Source: Acidobacteriota bacterium (lineage in GTDB: Bacteria > Acidobacteriota > Blastocatellia > UBA7656). From it: a DNA stretch of 64,000 bases. The notes under the pieces were generated by a model. It did not search any database and had not been told where the DNA came from. It saw only the letters and a list, made by a program, of their open reading frames with translations. The stretch spans positions 62,001 through 126,000 of the forward strand of contig JBFMDH010000014.1 in assembly GCA_040754075.1 (NCBI GenBank), in the 5' to 3' direction. Both the position numbers and the translations under genes were made by a program. Shown here one piece after another: positions 1 to 9,032 of the stretch (position 1 is its first letter; every line of letters starts with the position of its first letter).

Positions 1-892
1 CCCACGTATAGTGAATCAAACTCTCTTTGCCGAAACGTCCGAGCACGTCCGCGCAGGCATCGATGCATTCGCCGCAATGAATACATTCGATTTGATAAGG
101 CGATTTGCGAATGTCTATGCCCATATGACAAATGCGCACGCATTTTTTGCATTCGATACAGGTTTTGTCTTCATCGCGATAATGCACGATGAGCGTGTTG
201 TTGTCGCCGAGGATGCCTTGCAGATAACCGTAAGGGCATATGGTGGTGCAGAATTTCTGGCGCACCAAAGTGAAATCCAAAAAGGTGATGAGCGTGGTTG
301 CCGCGCCCGCAATGCCCCCGGCGGTTTGAATATCGAGTGAAGCTAAACGCCAGAATAAATCGCGCGGCTCGACGAAGTAGGAAATAAACACGAAAGCCAA
401 AAATATCGAAGCCAGACCGAGCACGCTGTAAAATCCGATGCGGCTCAGGAGTTGGCGTTTTTTGGCATCCATTTTGATGAAGCGTTTGTTGATGACGCGG
501 CGGATTTTGTCTTCGACGGCAAGCGAGGCTTCACTGAAAATCATCTGCGGGCAGAGGTAGCTGCAATAGATTCTGCCATAGAGCATGGATGCCGCGGCGA
601 TGACGAACAAGGTAAACATCATGGCGAAAAAGATAATGGCAAATTCATTAATCCAGAGTTCGTAACCCGCGAAATAAAAACGCTGACGCGGAATGTCAAA
701 GCGCATCACATTAAAAAAGGGAAGAATTAAAAATCCGATAAAACATAAAGACTGCACGATTCGGCGGCTGCGGTGATAAGTCTTCTGCTTTGGAACTGGA
801 GTCACCGCAGGCTTCAGTGATGGTTTTTTCGACTGGATAACCGGAAGCGGTTTGGGTTCAGTCGTAACGAGGTTTTTCATGATAAGGCTCAT
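1..892 (-). CDS. ccoG: CcoG-family cytochrome oxidase assembly ferredoxin (3' end outside window)
   Basis: Membrane polyferredoxin of the CcoG/FixG/RdxA family, which assists copper handling during cbb3 oxidase maturation. Translating the minus strand from 892 gives a basic N-terminus, a first membrane helix, then YCSYLCPQ, a second helix pair, a CTTICPYG motif and two ferredoxin clusters, CIECKKCVRIC and CIHCGECIDAC. That order is typical of the family. The C-terminal periplasmic domain lies beyond position 1. ATG codons at 892 and 880 are in frame and neither has a clear ribosome site, so the start is uncertain by four codons. Placement downstream of ccoN, ccoO and the TauE-like gene on the same strand fits an assembly role. 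Confidence 0.88.
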   Translation of the reverse strand, partial: MSLIMKNLVTTEPKPLPVIQSKKPSLKPAVTPVPKQKTYHRSRRIVQSLCFIGFLILPFFNVMRFDIPRQRFYFAGYELWINEFAIIFFAMMFTLFVIAAASMLYGRIYCSYLCPQMIFSEASLAVEDKIRRVINKRFIKMDAKKRQLLSRIGFYSVLGLASIFLAFVFISYFVEPRDLFWRLASLDIQTAGGIAGAATTLITFLDFTLVRQKFCTTICPYGYLQGILGDNNTLIVHYRDEDKTCIECKKCVRICHMGIDIRKSPYQIECIHCGECIDACADVLGRFGKESLIHYTW

Positions 893-959
893 ATTTCAGT
901 TTCAGTTCAGTAGCCCGACCGTCAGGGAGGGCGCTCAAATGCCTGCGCTAACTTTTGGG

Positions 960-1670
960 CTACTGATGACATTCGGTTGGCGCGCTGCCCGATATGAACG
1001 GCATCACACCGCGCCAAACCAAAAATGCGCCAAGCAGCGTGACACTGACGGCTGCCAGACGGCTCCCCCATCTGCCTAATTTCAAACTGATGACCGACGA
1101 AAACATACCGAGCACCAATAAAGCACTGGTTGTGCCCAGTCCAAACGCCAACATGGTGAGCGCCCCTGCCAGCATCTCGCCGGTTGCAATCGCCCTCAGC
1201 AAAGCTGCGTAAACCAGTCCACAAGGCAGAAATCCGAGCATCACGCCAAGCGAAAATTTGCTGAGAATCGTCGGCGACGAGAGACGCCAACCGATGGGGT
1301 TTAACCACCGCGATAAGCTTTTGAGCGGGTCAAATCTTTGCAGGTTGCGGCTGGGGATTAAATCAAGCATGAGCAAACCCGCGATAACCATTAACGCGCC
1401 GCCAATGATTGCCGCAATATTGCCCACGCCTGCGAGTTTGCCGATAAAACCGATTGTGCCGCCCGCCAAACCTGCCATCAAGCCGAGTACGGTATAAGTT
1501 AAAATTCTCCCCGCGTTGTAGGAGAGGTGAGCAAAAAATTGCTGTCTTCGCGTGTGCTTACCCAATGGCAAACTGTAAGACAGCACAATCGGTCCGCACA
1601 TTTGCACACAATGCAAACTACTCACAAGTCCTAATGCAAAAATCAGGTAAAATTCCCCAAAGCTCATCAC
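960..1670 (-). CDS. Sulfite exporter TauE/SafE-like (UreH-type) membrane protein
   Basis: A 236-residue polytopic membrane protein with about six hydrophobic segments. Near the N-terminus it has the motif H20-C-V-Q-M-C-G-P27, and a matching GFLPCGLVY motif starts near residue 148. This pair of small cysteine motifs at the start of each half is characteristic of UreH-type TauE/SafE family members, many of which sit in cbb3 oxidase loci and are suspected of moving copper or other transition metals. Here it lies between the FAD oxidoreductase and ccoG, both on the same strand, so a part in oxidase metallation is a reasonable inference. Sulfite export is not indicated by context. Confidence 0.78.
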   Translation of the reverse strand: MMSFGEFYLIFALGLVSSLHCVQMCGPIVLSYSLPLGKHTRRQQFFAHLSYNAGRILTYTVLGLMAGLAGGTIGFIGKLAGVGNIAAIIGGALMVIAGLLMLDLIPSRNLQRFDPLKSLSRWLNPIGWRLSSPTILSKFSLGVMLGFLPCGLVYAALLRAIATGEMLAGALTMLAFGLGTTSALLVLGMFSSVISLKLGRWGSRLAAVSVTLLGAFLVWRGVMPFISGSAPTECHQ

Positions 1671-1753
1671 GAATCTCTAATTGTGCAATTCGTGTGCCTT
1701 GTGGACAGAGCAATAGCCGGAAGGGAGATGAACAGAGGAATGCATTCAGAAGT

Positions 1754-1862
1754 CTTTTTACTGGGAGCGTGGACGGTTCAATCCGCGTCTTCAAATAATC
1801 GGGCAGGGAGGTTCTCGCCCGCGTTATTCATATAGGGATGATGCTTCCTTCCCAGTAAAAAG
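1754..1862. repeat. Intergenic inverted repeat, 13-base perfect arms
   Basis: CTTTTTACTGGGA at 1754-1766 is perfectly complementary to 1850-1862, with 83 bases between. The interior can form a further stem (CGGGC / GCCCG). It occupies most of the 228-base gap between the FAD oxidoreductase and the TauE-like gene. As minus-strand RNA it would form a long hairpin between the two messages. No coding potential was seen in the gap. Confidence 0.6.
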
Positions 1863-1898
1863 GGCAAAGCATATGGCAACGACGGATTTTGAGAACCA

Positions 1899-3854
1899 CT
1901 ATCCTACCAGAGAGCTTCTGTTTGCGTAATTGATTTTGGGATTCGCAACCCCAACTGTCGAACACTCCCGATAAAAATCGAAACGCTTCATGGTGACCGC
2001 CTGTGTCGGACACCGCGACGCGCACATGGCGCAACGTATACAAATCGATTCGTCCTTGAGCATCACCGCGCCGAGTTCCTGCAATTCTTCATCAGTGTAA
2101 TCCTGCAAATCTTCAGCCTGAATATCCCAGGTTTCCGAAGCCAGATTCATCAGGTAATCATCATTGCGCAATTGGTCAAGACCAACCAGTTTGATGACAT
2201 TTTGCGGACAAACATCCACGCACCCATTACAGGCAATGCAAATCGAGGTATCGAAAACCGTGTTGATATTGCAGCGCAAACACCGCGCCGCCTGACGACG
2301 GGCTTCGCTTTCCGCGAAGTTCAATTCGGTGATGTTGAGCGTTGAAGCGCGCGTTTCGCTTTCCAATGCCGGTGGATTTTCGCGCTCGAAACGTTCCCAA
2401 CCTTTGACCATCGTATACTCGGCGGGCAACCAGCGTTTACGAACCACCACATCGGTGCGCGTGCCGCGCAGATAGTCATGCATGGAACGCGCGGCAATTT
2501 GTGCCGAAGCGATGGCGTGAATGAAAAGCCTCGGGCCGTGGGCGATGTCGCCGCAAGCGAATATATCCGGCGCTGTGGTTTGATAAGTATCCGGGTCAAC
2601 TTTAATCAACCCGCGTTCGATTTCTACGCCGTCTTCGGGTTTCAAAAAACTCAAATCGGAAGTTTGCCCGATGGCAAAGAGCACTGTATCAGCATGAATG
2701 TCTTCGATAAACGAGTCATCGAATTTCGGACTGAAACGGCGATTTTCATCAAACACCGAAACACATTTCACGGTTCGGAGTCCTTTGAGATAACCCTCTT
2801 CAACCAGTATTTCCTGCGGTCCACGCGAGGTATGCAACTTGATGCCTTCTTCTTCGCCTTCGACGATTTCGATTTCATCGGCGGGCATTTCATGGCGACT
2901 TTCCAGACAAACAACATGAACTTCTTTGTCGCCGCTCATTCTGAGCGCCGAACGCGCCACGTCATAAGCGATGCGCTGGGTGCGTTCCATATCCGACGAT
3001 GCGTCAGCCATCGGCACCTGCATCGGGCGAATTGCCGAACGCGCCACGTCATAAGCGACATTGCCGCCGCCGATGACGATGATGCGTTTGCCAATCGGCA
3101 GCGGCTTTCCTTCATTGAACGCTTTCAAAAAATCCATGCCGTCATAAACGCCTTCCGTCTCGGTGCCGGGAATATTTAATTTGCGACCTTTGGGCAGCCC
3201 TACGCCGATGAATATCGCCTGGTAACCTTCGCGACGCAAATCGCTGATGGTGAAATCGCGCCCCAATCGCATGTTGCATTTGAGTTCGACGCCCATCGAA
3301 AGAATCGCTTGAATTTCATTGCGCACCAGATCACGCGGTAAACGAAAAACCGGCACGCCAACGGTGAGCATTCCACCGGGTTCATCATTGGCTTCAAACA
3401 CCGTGACTTTGTAACCGAGCAAGGTTAAATCGTGAGCCACAGTGAGTCCCGAAACCCCTGCGCCAATCACCGCGATTTTTTCATAATCGCCGCGCGTCGG
3501 TGGAATCATGCGCTGGTCGGCTCCGGCTATGTAATATTCATAGTTGCCGGTTTCGGGTCCGAACTGTTCATTGACAAAACGTTTGAGCGCGCGAATCGTA
3601 ACCGGCGCGTCAACATCGCCGCGACGACAATTGACCTCACAGGGCGCGCCACACACCCGTCCGCAGATAGATGCAAAGGGATTGGTGGCGCGGGCAATTT
3701 TATAAGCGTCACTATAGCGACCTTCAGAAATCGCCGTCACATAACCGCAGGCATTGGTATGCACCGGGCAGGCATCCTGACACTTGACCATCTTCGTCCA
3801 GTATTCGGCTGTCGTTTGGTCGGCTAATTCAAATTCCAAGTGGTTATCGTTCAT
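1899..3854 (-). CDS. GltD-like FAD/NAD(P) oxidoreductase with N- and C-terminal Fe-S clusters
   Basis: About 651 residues. An N-terminal cysteine domain (Cys25, 29, 64, 68, 72, 76) resembles the Fe-S region of the glutamate synthase small subunit and related NAD(P)H-dependent oxidoreductases. An FAD fold follows (GAGVSG, 131-136), then an NAD(P) fold (GGGNVA, 262-267). The C-terminus holds two ferredoxin-type motifs, CIACNGCVDVCP and CIRCAMCASRCP. The start at 3854 was preferred because the next upstream gene ends at 3874, whereas the longer frame would overlap it. AYDVARSA occurs twice, 29 residues apart, matching a 25-base DNA repeat (2947-2971 and 3034-3058). Substrate is unknown. Its position in a respiratory cluster suggests electron transfer between NAD(P)H, ferredoxin and the quinone chain, which is inference. 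Confidence 0.8.
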   Translation of the reverse strand: MNDNHLEFELADQTTAEYWTKMVKCQDACPVHTNACGYVTAISEGRYSDAYKIARATNPFASICGRVCGAPCEVNCRRGDVDAPVTIRALKRFVNEQFGPETGNYEYYIAGADQRMIPPTRGDYEKIAVIGAGVSGLTVAHDLTLLGYKVTVFEANDEPGGMLTVGVPVFRLPRDLVRNEIQAILSMGVELKCNMRLGRDFTISDLRREGYQAIFIGVGLPKGRKLNIPGTETEGVYDGMDFLKAFNEGKPLPIGKRIIVIGGGNVAYDVARSAIRPMQVPMADASSDMERTQRIAYDVARSALRMSGDKEVHVVCLESRHEMPADEIEIVEGEEEGIKLHTSRGPQEILVEEGYLKGLRTVKCVSVFDENRRFSPKFDDSFIEDIHADTVLFAIGQTSDLSFLKPEDGVEIERGLIKVDPDTYQTTAPDIFACGDIAHGPRLFIHAIASAQIAARSMHDYLRGTRTDVVVRKRWLPAEYTMVKGWERFERENPPALESETRASTLNITELNFAESEARRQAARCLRCNINTVFDTSICIACNGCVDVCPQNVIKLVGLDQLRNDDYLMNLASETWDIQAEDLQDYTDEELQELGAVMLKDESICIRCAMCASRCPTQAVTMKRFDFYRECSTVGVANPKINYANRSSLVG

Positions 3855-3873
3855 AACGAATCCAAAATCTTCA

Positions 3874-4359
3874 TCAATCCTTATTAAGCGCAATGTTGCG
3901 TTGATTCCGGTTTGGTTGACGTATTGCCCATAATAAGTAAATCGAGGCGGCAATCAATAAAGGCGAAGAATAAGCGCCGGGCAGCAATTTCCCGAAATAA
4001 AGCGAACCCACCAGATGTTGCAAGCCATTCGCCAGCATTAAAATTCCCAGCGGGTAAGACAGTCTGGTGAGCCACCTCGCGCGAGAAAAGGCGAAGGGTG
4101 AAAGCAACAGCAACAGGAGGACAGCGAAAATCAACCCGCTCAACCAGACTTCAAATGAGAAGGTTGGCAAAGGAAGAAAAGCAATTTTTTCTCGCATTGC
4201 CAAAACCGTGGCGTTATAGCCGGTTAAAAAATCGTGCAGCGCTTCATCGGTAATATGCAGCGCCAACGCCAAAGCCAGCGTCAACCAAGCCCAGCCTTGA
4301 TGGGCTTCACCGGGACTTTTTGAGTGAAGAAGTAGGATTTTACTTGCCAGGCATTGCAT
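3874..4359 (-). CDS. Small polytopic membrane protein, HXXEE-like
   Basis: A 161-residue protein with four predicted membrane helices and little else. A His-containing stretch near residue 35 (HITDEALHDF) followed by a later HLVGSLYFG segment loosely recalls the HXXEE membrane family, but the match is too weak to name. It lies 65 bases downstream of the small oxidase-associated protein and 19 bases upstream of the FAD oxidoreductase on the same strand, so it is probably co-transcribed with the respiratory genes. Function not recognised. The start is the first methionine and could be internal. Confidence 0.55.
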   Translation of the reverse strand: MQCLASKILLLHSKSPGEAHQGWAWLTLALALALHITDEALHDFLTGYNATVLAMREKIAFLPLPTFSFEVWLSGLIFAVLLLLLLSPFAFSRARWLTRLSYPLGILMLANGLQHLVGSLYFGKLLPGAYSSPLLIAASIYLLWAIRQPNRNQRNIALNKD

Positions 4360-4424
4360 GGTTGACCTCTAAGTAGCTACAACTCGATGTTGTCCTCTGC
4401 CCCTTGCGCTCAAGGCGGTTCGCC

Positions 4425-4730
4425 TCAATCTTCGTGAAATTTTTTAAAGGTGAAACGCACGAGAATCGCGCCATAAATAATTCCCAGCGCGGCGACGAAA
4501 TACATAAAGCCATTGGTCGTGCCGGTCACTTCATTGAAAGCGCGCACCAGTGTGCCTCTGTCGGAGTGCGTCTCTTCGCCATTCATATAAAGGAAAAGGT
4601 AAGTGAGACAACCTCCGGCAATAACGATGAAAGCGAACTTCAAAAACATCGGTACATCGGTGCCTTTGCGCTCGGTAATCCAGCCGTCTGCATATTCTTT
4701 GATTTCGGTATTTTCTTTAGATGATTCCAT
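4425..4730 (-). CDS. Small membrane protein resembling the CcoP N-terminal anchor
   Basis: 101 residues with two membrane helices (about 28-49 and 75-95). The stretch after residue 13 (YADGWITERKGTDVPMF, then a helix) looks like the N-terminal segment of CcoP, where a short acidic helix precedes the first membrane span, but there is no CxxCH haem motif. It may be a haem-free remnant or functional replacement of the CcoP anchor in the oxidase. The gene follows ccoN, ccoO and the 60-residue peptide with only 14 bases between it and the latter, which supports membership of the oxidase operon. The resemblance is by eye only. Confidence 0.6.
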   Translation of the reverse strand: MESSKENTEIKEYADGWITERKGTDVPMFLKFAFIVIAGGCLTYLFLYMNGEETHSDRGTLVRAFNEVTGTTNGFMYFVAALGIIYGAILVRFTFKKFHED

Positions 4731-4744
4731 ACTGTGACCTCCGG

Positions 4745-4927
4745 TTAATCTCGCTTGTCGATAATGAATTCGTCATCATCTTTGAGCATTTGATATTTCA
4801 CCTCTTCGCTGTTTTCTCCCCAGTACCCATCTTTTCTTGAGCGAATGCAGAAATAGATTGCCCCGAAGAGCAACAGGAAAAAATAGAAGTAAGCGAAAAA
4901 GATGCTGGGATAAACGTAATCTTTCAT
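4745..4927 (-). CDS. 60-residue oxidase-associated membrane peptide (CcoQ/CcoS-like)
   Basis: A single N-terminal membrane helix (about 6-28) is followed by an acidic, charged tail ending near DDDEF. Size and topology match the small CcoQ/FixQ and CcoS peptides of cbb3 oxidase operons. The pattern helix-IRSRKDGYWGENSEEVKYQML-acidic also recalls CcoS, whose C-terminal tail is short and acidic. It lies directly after ccoO on the same strand, separated by the seven-base-repeat element at 4941-5006. Which of the two families it belongs to cannot be settled by eye. Confidence 0.6.
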   Translation of the reverse strand: MKDYVYPSIFFAYFYFFLLLFGAIYFCIRSRKDGYWGENSEEVKYQMLKDDDEFIIDKRD

Positions 4928-4940
4928 AACGGTCTCCGGC

Positions 4941-5006
4941 AGTCGGTAGCCGGTAGCCGGTTAGGAGTCCAACGATTAACCAGCTACCACCTCCCGGCTA
5001 CTGACT
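4941..5006. repeat. Inverted array of seven-base repeats at the ccoO stop
   Basis: The left arm (4941-4963) is a run of the heptamer family GGTAGCC. The right arm (about 4976-5006) is its imperfect complement, with CAGCTACC and CGGCTACTGACT matching apart from a few changes and a short insertion. The right arm overlaps the TAG stop of ccoO (5005-5007). The element fills the gap to the next gene. The same heptamer family occurs between rpoB and rpoC. Confidence 0.75.
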
Positions 5007-5574
5007 ACTTTTCATAATCGTTATCAGGTCGCCAATCTTTGGCGCGACCGAGGGTTTGCAAGTAAGCCACCACCGCCTGAAAATCCTGTTCATTATTGGC
5101 TATCCAGGGGAAGGGCGGCATGATGGAACCGGGAACCAGATCGCGCGGATTGCGAAAATGGGTGCGATGCCATTGCTCATCATATTTGCCACCGACGCGC
5201 GAGAGGTCTGGTCCTGTGCGTTTGGTGCCGAACATATGCGGGCTGTCGTAAACAAATTCATCGGGCGTTGACACCGGGGCATCCACACCGCGCCAGCCTG
5301 AACGTTTGGTGTCGGCAAGCAAGGTGCGGGTCTGTTGCGTGTGGCAATACCAACAGCCTTCATTGATATAAATCTGGCGACCGCGCAATTCCTGTTCGGT
5401 TAAAGGTTTCAGTTTGCCGGTCATGCCTTTGCTGGCATCGGCGTTTTCAAAGGGCTTTGCCCAGCTTTTATCAATCAAGGGCGGAACCACCGTCGTTAAA
5501 ATGCCGCCGATGAAAAATAACAGCAAAGAACTGCCGATAAACCAGGCAGCGTTAGTGTCAGCTTTTCTCAACAT
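5005..5574 (-). CDS. ccoO: cbb3-type cytochrome c oxidase subunit II, mono-haem cytochrome c
   Basis: 189 residues. One N-terminal membrane anchor (about 11-31) is followed by a periplasmic cytochrome c domain with the haem site C74-W-Y-C-H78 and a candidate axial methionine at 152 in GSIMPPF. The CWYCH motif followed by QQTRTL and a GPDLSRVGGKY segment are family hallmarks. It ends near residue 189 and is rather compact. CcoO relays electrons to the CcoN active site. It starts 18 bases after ccoN ends, so the pair is translationally close. No ccoP follows. Confidence 0.93.
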   Translation of the reverse strand: MLRKADTNAAWFIGSSLLLFFIGGILTTVVPPLIDKSWAKPFENADASKGMTGKLKPLTEQELRGRQIYINEGCWYCHTQQTRTLLADTKRSGWRGVDAPVSTPDEFVYDSPHMFGTKRTGPDLSRVGGKYDEQWHRTHFRNPRDLVPGSIMPPFPWIANNEQDFQAVVAYLQTLGRAKDWRPDNDYEK

Positions 5575-5592
5575 AAAATTATGCCTCCTTCA

Positions 5593-7023
5593 TTAAGCCG
5601 TCGCGGTTGCAACATTGCCGGCGGAAGATTTGCCCTTGGTGCCGGTCATGGTTGCCAGAATGTTGTAAGCAAAAGCGCAGATTCCGGCAAACATCAAAAT
5701 GCCTGAGAAGAATCTGACCAACCAGACGGGCTGCAAAGCCACGACCGTATCGATGAACGGAATCGTCGGGTTGTTCCATTGCCAACCTTGCCAGAAACCG
5801 CCAAGCCACAAGGTCACGAAAAATCCCAGACCGCCAATCAAAAAGAGCCAGAAACTCCAATTGGCAAGCGCATCGGAATGCAACGGACGTTTGAAGATGC
5901 GCGGCACTACATAATAGCTACCGGCAATCGCGAAGAATGAAAACGCGCCAAGCACCGCCATATGGGCGTGACCGGGAATCCAGTCGGTCTTTGATACAAT
6001 CGCATTCACTGAACGCAAACTGTGCATCGGTCCCTGGAAACAGGTGAGCAGATAAAAGACCACCCCGCTCATTAAAAACTTGAGCGGCACGTTTTCGCGC
6101 AACTGATGCCACTGTCCCTTCATGGTCGCCACGAAGTTATAGACCACCGCCCACACCGGAATCAGCAGCATGACCGAAAAGACGATGGCAATGGTTTGCA
6201 ACCATTGTGAAATCGGCCCGTGCAGCATATGGTGCGCCCCCGTCCAGACATAGACGAAGGCGAGCGACCAGAAACCAATCATCGAAAGTTTGTGGCTGTG
6301 CAACGGACTGTTTGACGCTTTCGGAATGAAGTAATAAGCCAGCGCCAAGCCGATGGGCGTGAAAATCAAGCCGACCGCGTTATGCACATACATCCAATTC
6401 AAATTCGCTTGATTGACGCCGGTGGTAAACAGGGTGGCGAAATTTCCGGTTAAATAAACGAACGCTGTCCACAGGATGCAGCCCATCGTATACCACAGGG
6501 TCACATACATCGCCTGATATTTGCGCGTCGCCACGGTCATGAAAATATTGAGACCAAACATAATCCAGGCGATGACCACCAGAACATCGAGCGGCAATGG
6601 CAGTTCGGCGTACTCAAGCCCCTGATTCCAACCCATCAGTAAACAGACCACGGCGCTCAGAACAATGACATTCCAGAGGATGGCGGTTGCCACACCGAGT
6701 TTTTCGCTCCACAGTTTGACCCCGCATAGCCTTGGGACGACGTAATAGGCGAGTCCCATATCAGCGGCGAGTAACCATCCGAACAGCATGCCATTGACGT
6801 GCAGTGGACGCAGTCTGCCGTAGGTCAACATCGGGATGGTGCCAAGCAGTTGAGGCCAGACAAATTTCGCCGCAATCGTAACCGCTATAATTCCTACGAT
6901 AAAAAAGTAGGTGATAGAACTGACCAGAAAATACTTGGCGGTGGTATCTTGGTGAATCGAGTCGGCGTAATTTGCCGCTACCGGAATTGCGCCAACCGCA
7001 GTCGCTTCTTTTGATTCTTGCAT
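5593..7023 (-). CDS. ccoN: cbb3-type cytochrome c oxidase subunit I
   Basis: 476 residues with about twelve membrane helices, the catalytic haem-copper oxidase subunit that reduces oxygen to water. Visible ligands include H75 in RPLHVNG (low-spin haem), the copper ligands H214 (VHNAVGL) and H264-H265 (WTGAHHMLHGP), and the haem histidines in GHAHM around 351-355. The tyrosine pair before FIPK (230-231) fits the cross-linked tyrosine region of C-type oxidases. A Gly/Ala/Thr-rich C-terminal tail is present. It lies between the multihaem cytochrome and ccoO, on the same strand. Confidence 0.95.
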   Translation of the reverse strand: MQESKEATAVGAIPVAANYADSIHQDTTAKYFLVSSITYFFIVGIIAVTIAAKFVWPQLLGTIPMLTYGRLRPLHVNGMLFGWLLAADMGLAYYVVPRLCGVKLWSEKLGVATAILWNVIVLSAVVCLLMGWNQGLEYAELPLPLDVLVVIAWIMFGLNIFMTVATRKYQAMYVTLWYTMGCILWTAFVYLTGNFATLFTTGVNQANLNWMYVHNAVGLIFTPIGLALAYYFIPKASNSPLHSHKLSMIGFWSLAFVYVWTGAHHMLHGPISQWLQTIAIVFSVMLLIPVWAVVYNFVATMKGQWHQLRENVPLKFLMSGVVFYLLTCFQGPMHSLRSVNAIVSKTDWIPGHAHMAVLGAFSFFAIAGSYYVVPRIFKRPLHSDALANWSFWLFLIGGLGFFVTLWLGGFWQGWQWNNPTIPFIDTVVALQPVWLVRFFSGILMFAGICAFAYNILATMTGTKGKSSAGNVATATA

Positions 7024-7056
7024 AATGCCTCCCCAGCAAATTTGCAGTTAAATTCA

Positions 7057-7105
7057 TTCGCCGGACTAAGCGACTGGCTTTTGCCCAACCGTTCAGCCCG
7101 GCAAA
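7057..7105. repeat. Wobble-paired intergenic hairpin before ccoN
   Basis: 19-base arms at 7057-7075 and 7087-7105 pair with most mismatches being transitions, that is G-U compatible in RNA, around a loop of 11 bases. It fills the gap between the stop of the multihaem cytochrome gene (7109) and the ccoN start (7023) on the minus strand. No T-run follows in either direction, so it is more likely an mRNA processing or stability hairpin than a terminator. Confidence 0.5.
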
Positions 7106-7108
7106 TAT

Positions 7109-8908
7109 TTATTTCTTGCCCTGATTGATACTGCGTAAATAATTCAACAGATTACCTACGTCATTTTGTGAGAGTCCGTAATCAACCCAGGGCGGCATAG
7201 CGGTTCCTTGTACGCCATACATGATTGATTCGAACAACCGTTTATCATTAATCGAATTCATAAAATCGGTGTTGCGCAAATTGCGCGGACGCGGCGTGAT
7301 GTCCAGAGAGTTCGGACCCTTGCCATCGGCTTTTCTGCCGTGACAACCCGAACACCGTTGCACGAACATCTCTTCGCCGCGACGCACCGAATCATCGCTC
7401 ATCGCTACAGGATTGGCATCGGGCACATTGCGCGGCTTCAATTCGCGGCGCGCCTCTTTGACAAAATTTTGCGTGAGATAACCGAGAACCCCGCGAATCT
7501 GATCATCGCTAAACACCCGACCCCATGCCGGCATGGAAGTTCCCGCAACCCCTTCTTTAATGGACTTCAACAACCGCTCTTCGGGTTTGCTGTTCATAAA
7601 TGAAGCTTTGGTTAAATCGCGCGGCGCGGGGTCGAGATAAAGCGCAATCATTCCTTTGCCGTCGCCGGCTTCGCCGTGACAACGGGCGCATTGGTTTTGA
7701 TAAATTTCGGCGGGCGCAGTCGCGGTCGGCGGTTTATTCATACTGACCAGATAGGCGGTCAAGGCTTGATAATCGCTATCGGTAAATCCAAAGGTCGGCA
7801 TGATGGAATCGGTCACGCGCGAACGCGGGTCTTTGAAATGATCCATCATCCATTTTTCATCTTTGAGTAAACCCTGATAGGTGAGGTCGGGCGCGATACC
7901 GCCATCGCGATTGGCGAGTTTATGACAGGCGGCGCAGGCTTTGTCATTGAACAGTTTTTCGCCTTGTGAAACCAGCGTGGCGGCAGGCGTTGTCGGCGTA
8001 CCCGTAGGCTTGGGTTCGATTGCCGTTTCGTCTTTCTTGAGCAAGGCGGCGCGATAACGGTCAAGCGAGGTTTCAGCGAAATTCAATCCGCGACGACTCT
8101 TCAAAAAGATAACCAGGGCTTTGGTTTCTTCATCGTTCAAATTGAACTTGGGCATAAACGAAGTGGCGGAGTTGGCGCGCGGGTCGGCGAGGGATTCCCA
8201 TAGATAATCGACTTTGAATTTCTTGCCGACTTCTGAAAGGTCAGGACCCAGTGTGCCGTTGGATAAGCCTTCGACTTTGTGGCAACCATAGCAATTTTTT
8301 TCAAAGAATAATTGTCTGCCTCGGGTAACGAGCGGCGTGCCTTTGAAATTTTCTTCGGTGTGACATTGCGAACAATTCACCTGCATGAAATCTTTGTCTT
8401 TGAGTTTGTCTTTGTAATCGGCGCGCCAGTTGGCTTGGGTGACGAAACCGAGCATCGGGTCGGGCCAGTAATGGTCTGCGCCGTGCGCATAAAAAGTTTC
8501 CAAGCCGCGCCCTTGTCCGTCGTGACAAATGGTGCAACCGAAGTCGGCGAATTTATGACGGCGTTCCCAACGACCATCGACATTCTTATCGCCCATAGCT
8601 TCGGAATAGGGATGGGTTTTGATGGGTTCAGCAAAATCTTTGAAACGCGGGTCGTCGGCTGCAATGTGACAGGTGGTGCAGCGGTCAACCCGTTCGCCGC
8701 CAAATTGGGTCACCAGAATTTGTTCGACTTTGGGTTTGCGCCCCTCAAACATTTTGCGTTCGGCATCGCTTTTCGACATCGTCCGCGCTTGTTCAAAATA
8801 GGCGGTTTGATGGCGTTCCCATTTATTAAAAAACTGGTCGTAAAAAACAATGCCGTGAACGATGAGTACAACGAAACTCGCCAGAGCTAAGGCTAATCGC
8901 ATTTGCAT
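7109..8908 (-). CDS. Seven-haem membrane-anchored cytochrome c linking bc complex and oxidase
   Basis: 599 residues with an uncleaved-looking N-terminal helix (about 4-22) and seven CxxCH sites beginning at Cys77, 125, 179, 206, 325, 407 and 519. The last three lie in separate class-I-like cytochrome c domains, each followed by a methionine-containing segment (for example GTSMPAW and GTAMPPW). The region with haems 1-3 has longer spacing and resembles multihaem quinol-oxidoreductase cytochromes. The gene sits directly between cytochrome b and ccoN in one strand-wise run, so it probably replaces both cytochrome c1 and the soluble carrier, and may also stand in for CcoP. Function is inferred from position and haem content. 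Confidence 0.85.
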   Translation of the reverse strand: MQMRLALALASFVVLIVHGIVFYDQFFNKWERHQTAYFEQARTMSKSDAERKMFEGRKPKVEQILVTQFGGERVDRCTTCHIAADDPRFKDFAEPIKTHPYSEAMGDKNVDGRWERRHKFADFGCTICHDGQGRGLETFYAHGADHYWPDPMLGFVTQANWRADYKDKLKDKDFMQVNCSQCHTEENFKGTPLVTRGRQLFFEKNCYGCHKVEGLSNGTLGPDLSEVGKKFKVDYLWESLADPRANSATSFMPKFNLNDEETKALVIFLKSRRGLNFAETSLDRYRAALLKKDETAIEPKPTGTPTTPAATLVSQGEKLFNDKACAACHKLANRDGGIAPDLTYQGLLKDEKWMMDHFKDPRSRVTDSIMPTFGFTDSDYQALTAYLVSMNKPPTATAPAEIYQNQCARCHGEAGDGKGMIALYLDPAPRDLTKASFMNSKPEERLLKSIKEGVAGTSMPAWGRVFSDDQIRGVLGYLTQNFVKEARRELKPRNVPDANPVAMSDDSVRRGEEMFVQRCSGCHGRKADGKGPNSLDITPRPRNLRNTDFMNSINDKRLFESIMYGVQGTAMPPWVDYGLSQNDVGNLLNYLRSINQGKK

Positions 8909-8929
8909 AATTTCAATCCTCTAAAAAGG

Positions 8930-9024
8930 AACCGGTAAAAGGAGAGACCAAAGTTTGTTGGCTATAAGTTAAATAAAATGTCGTAGTCGCAACCTTGTCA
9001 CTTTGGTCAACTCCTTTTACCGTT
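8930..9024. repeat. Long inverted repeat between cytochrome b and multihaem cytochrome genes
   Basis: Arms at 8930-8954 and 9000-9024 are nearly perfectly complementary (cores GGTAAAAGGAG and ACCAAAGT), separated by 45 bases. In the minus-strand message this hairpin lies just after the cytochrome b stop (9033) and before the start of the next gene (8908). It may protect or cut the message at that junction. It is not made of seven-base repeats. Confidence 0.65.
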
Positions 9025-9032
9025 GCCCCGAT

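Noticed and set aside
1767-1849. A tRNA suggested by GGTTCAATCC near 1773-1782
   Set aside because: No acceptor, D or anticodon stems can be formed around it.
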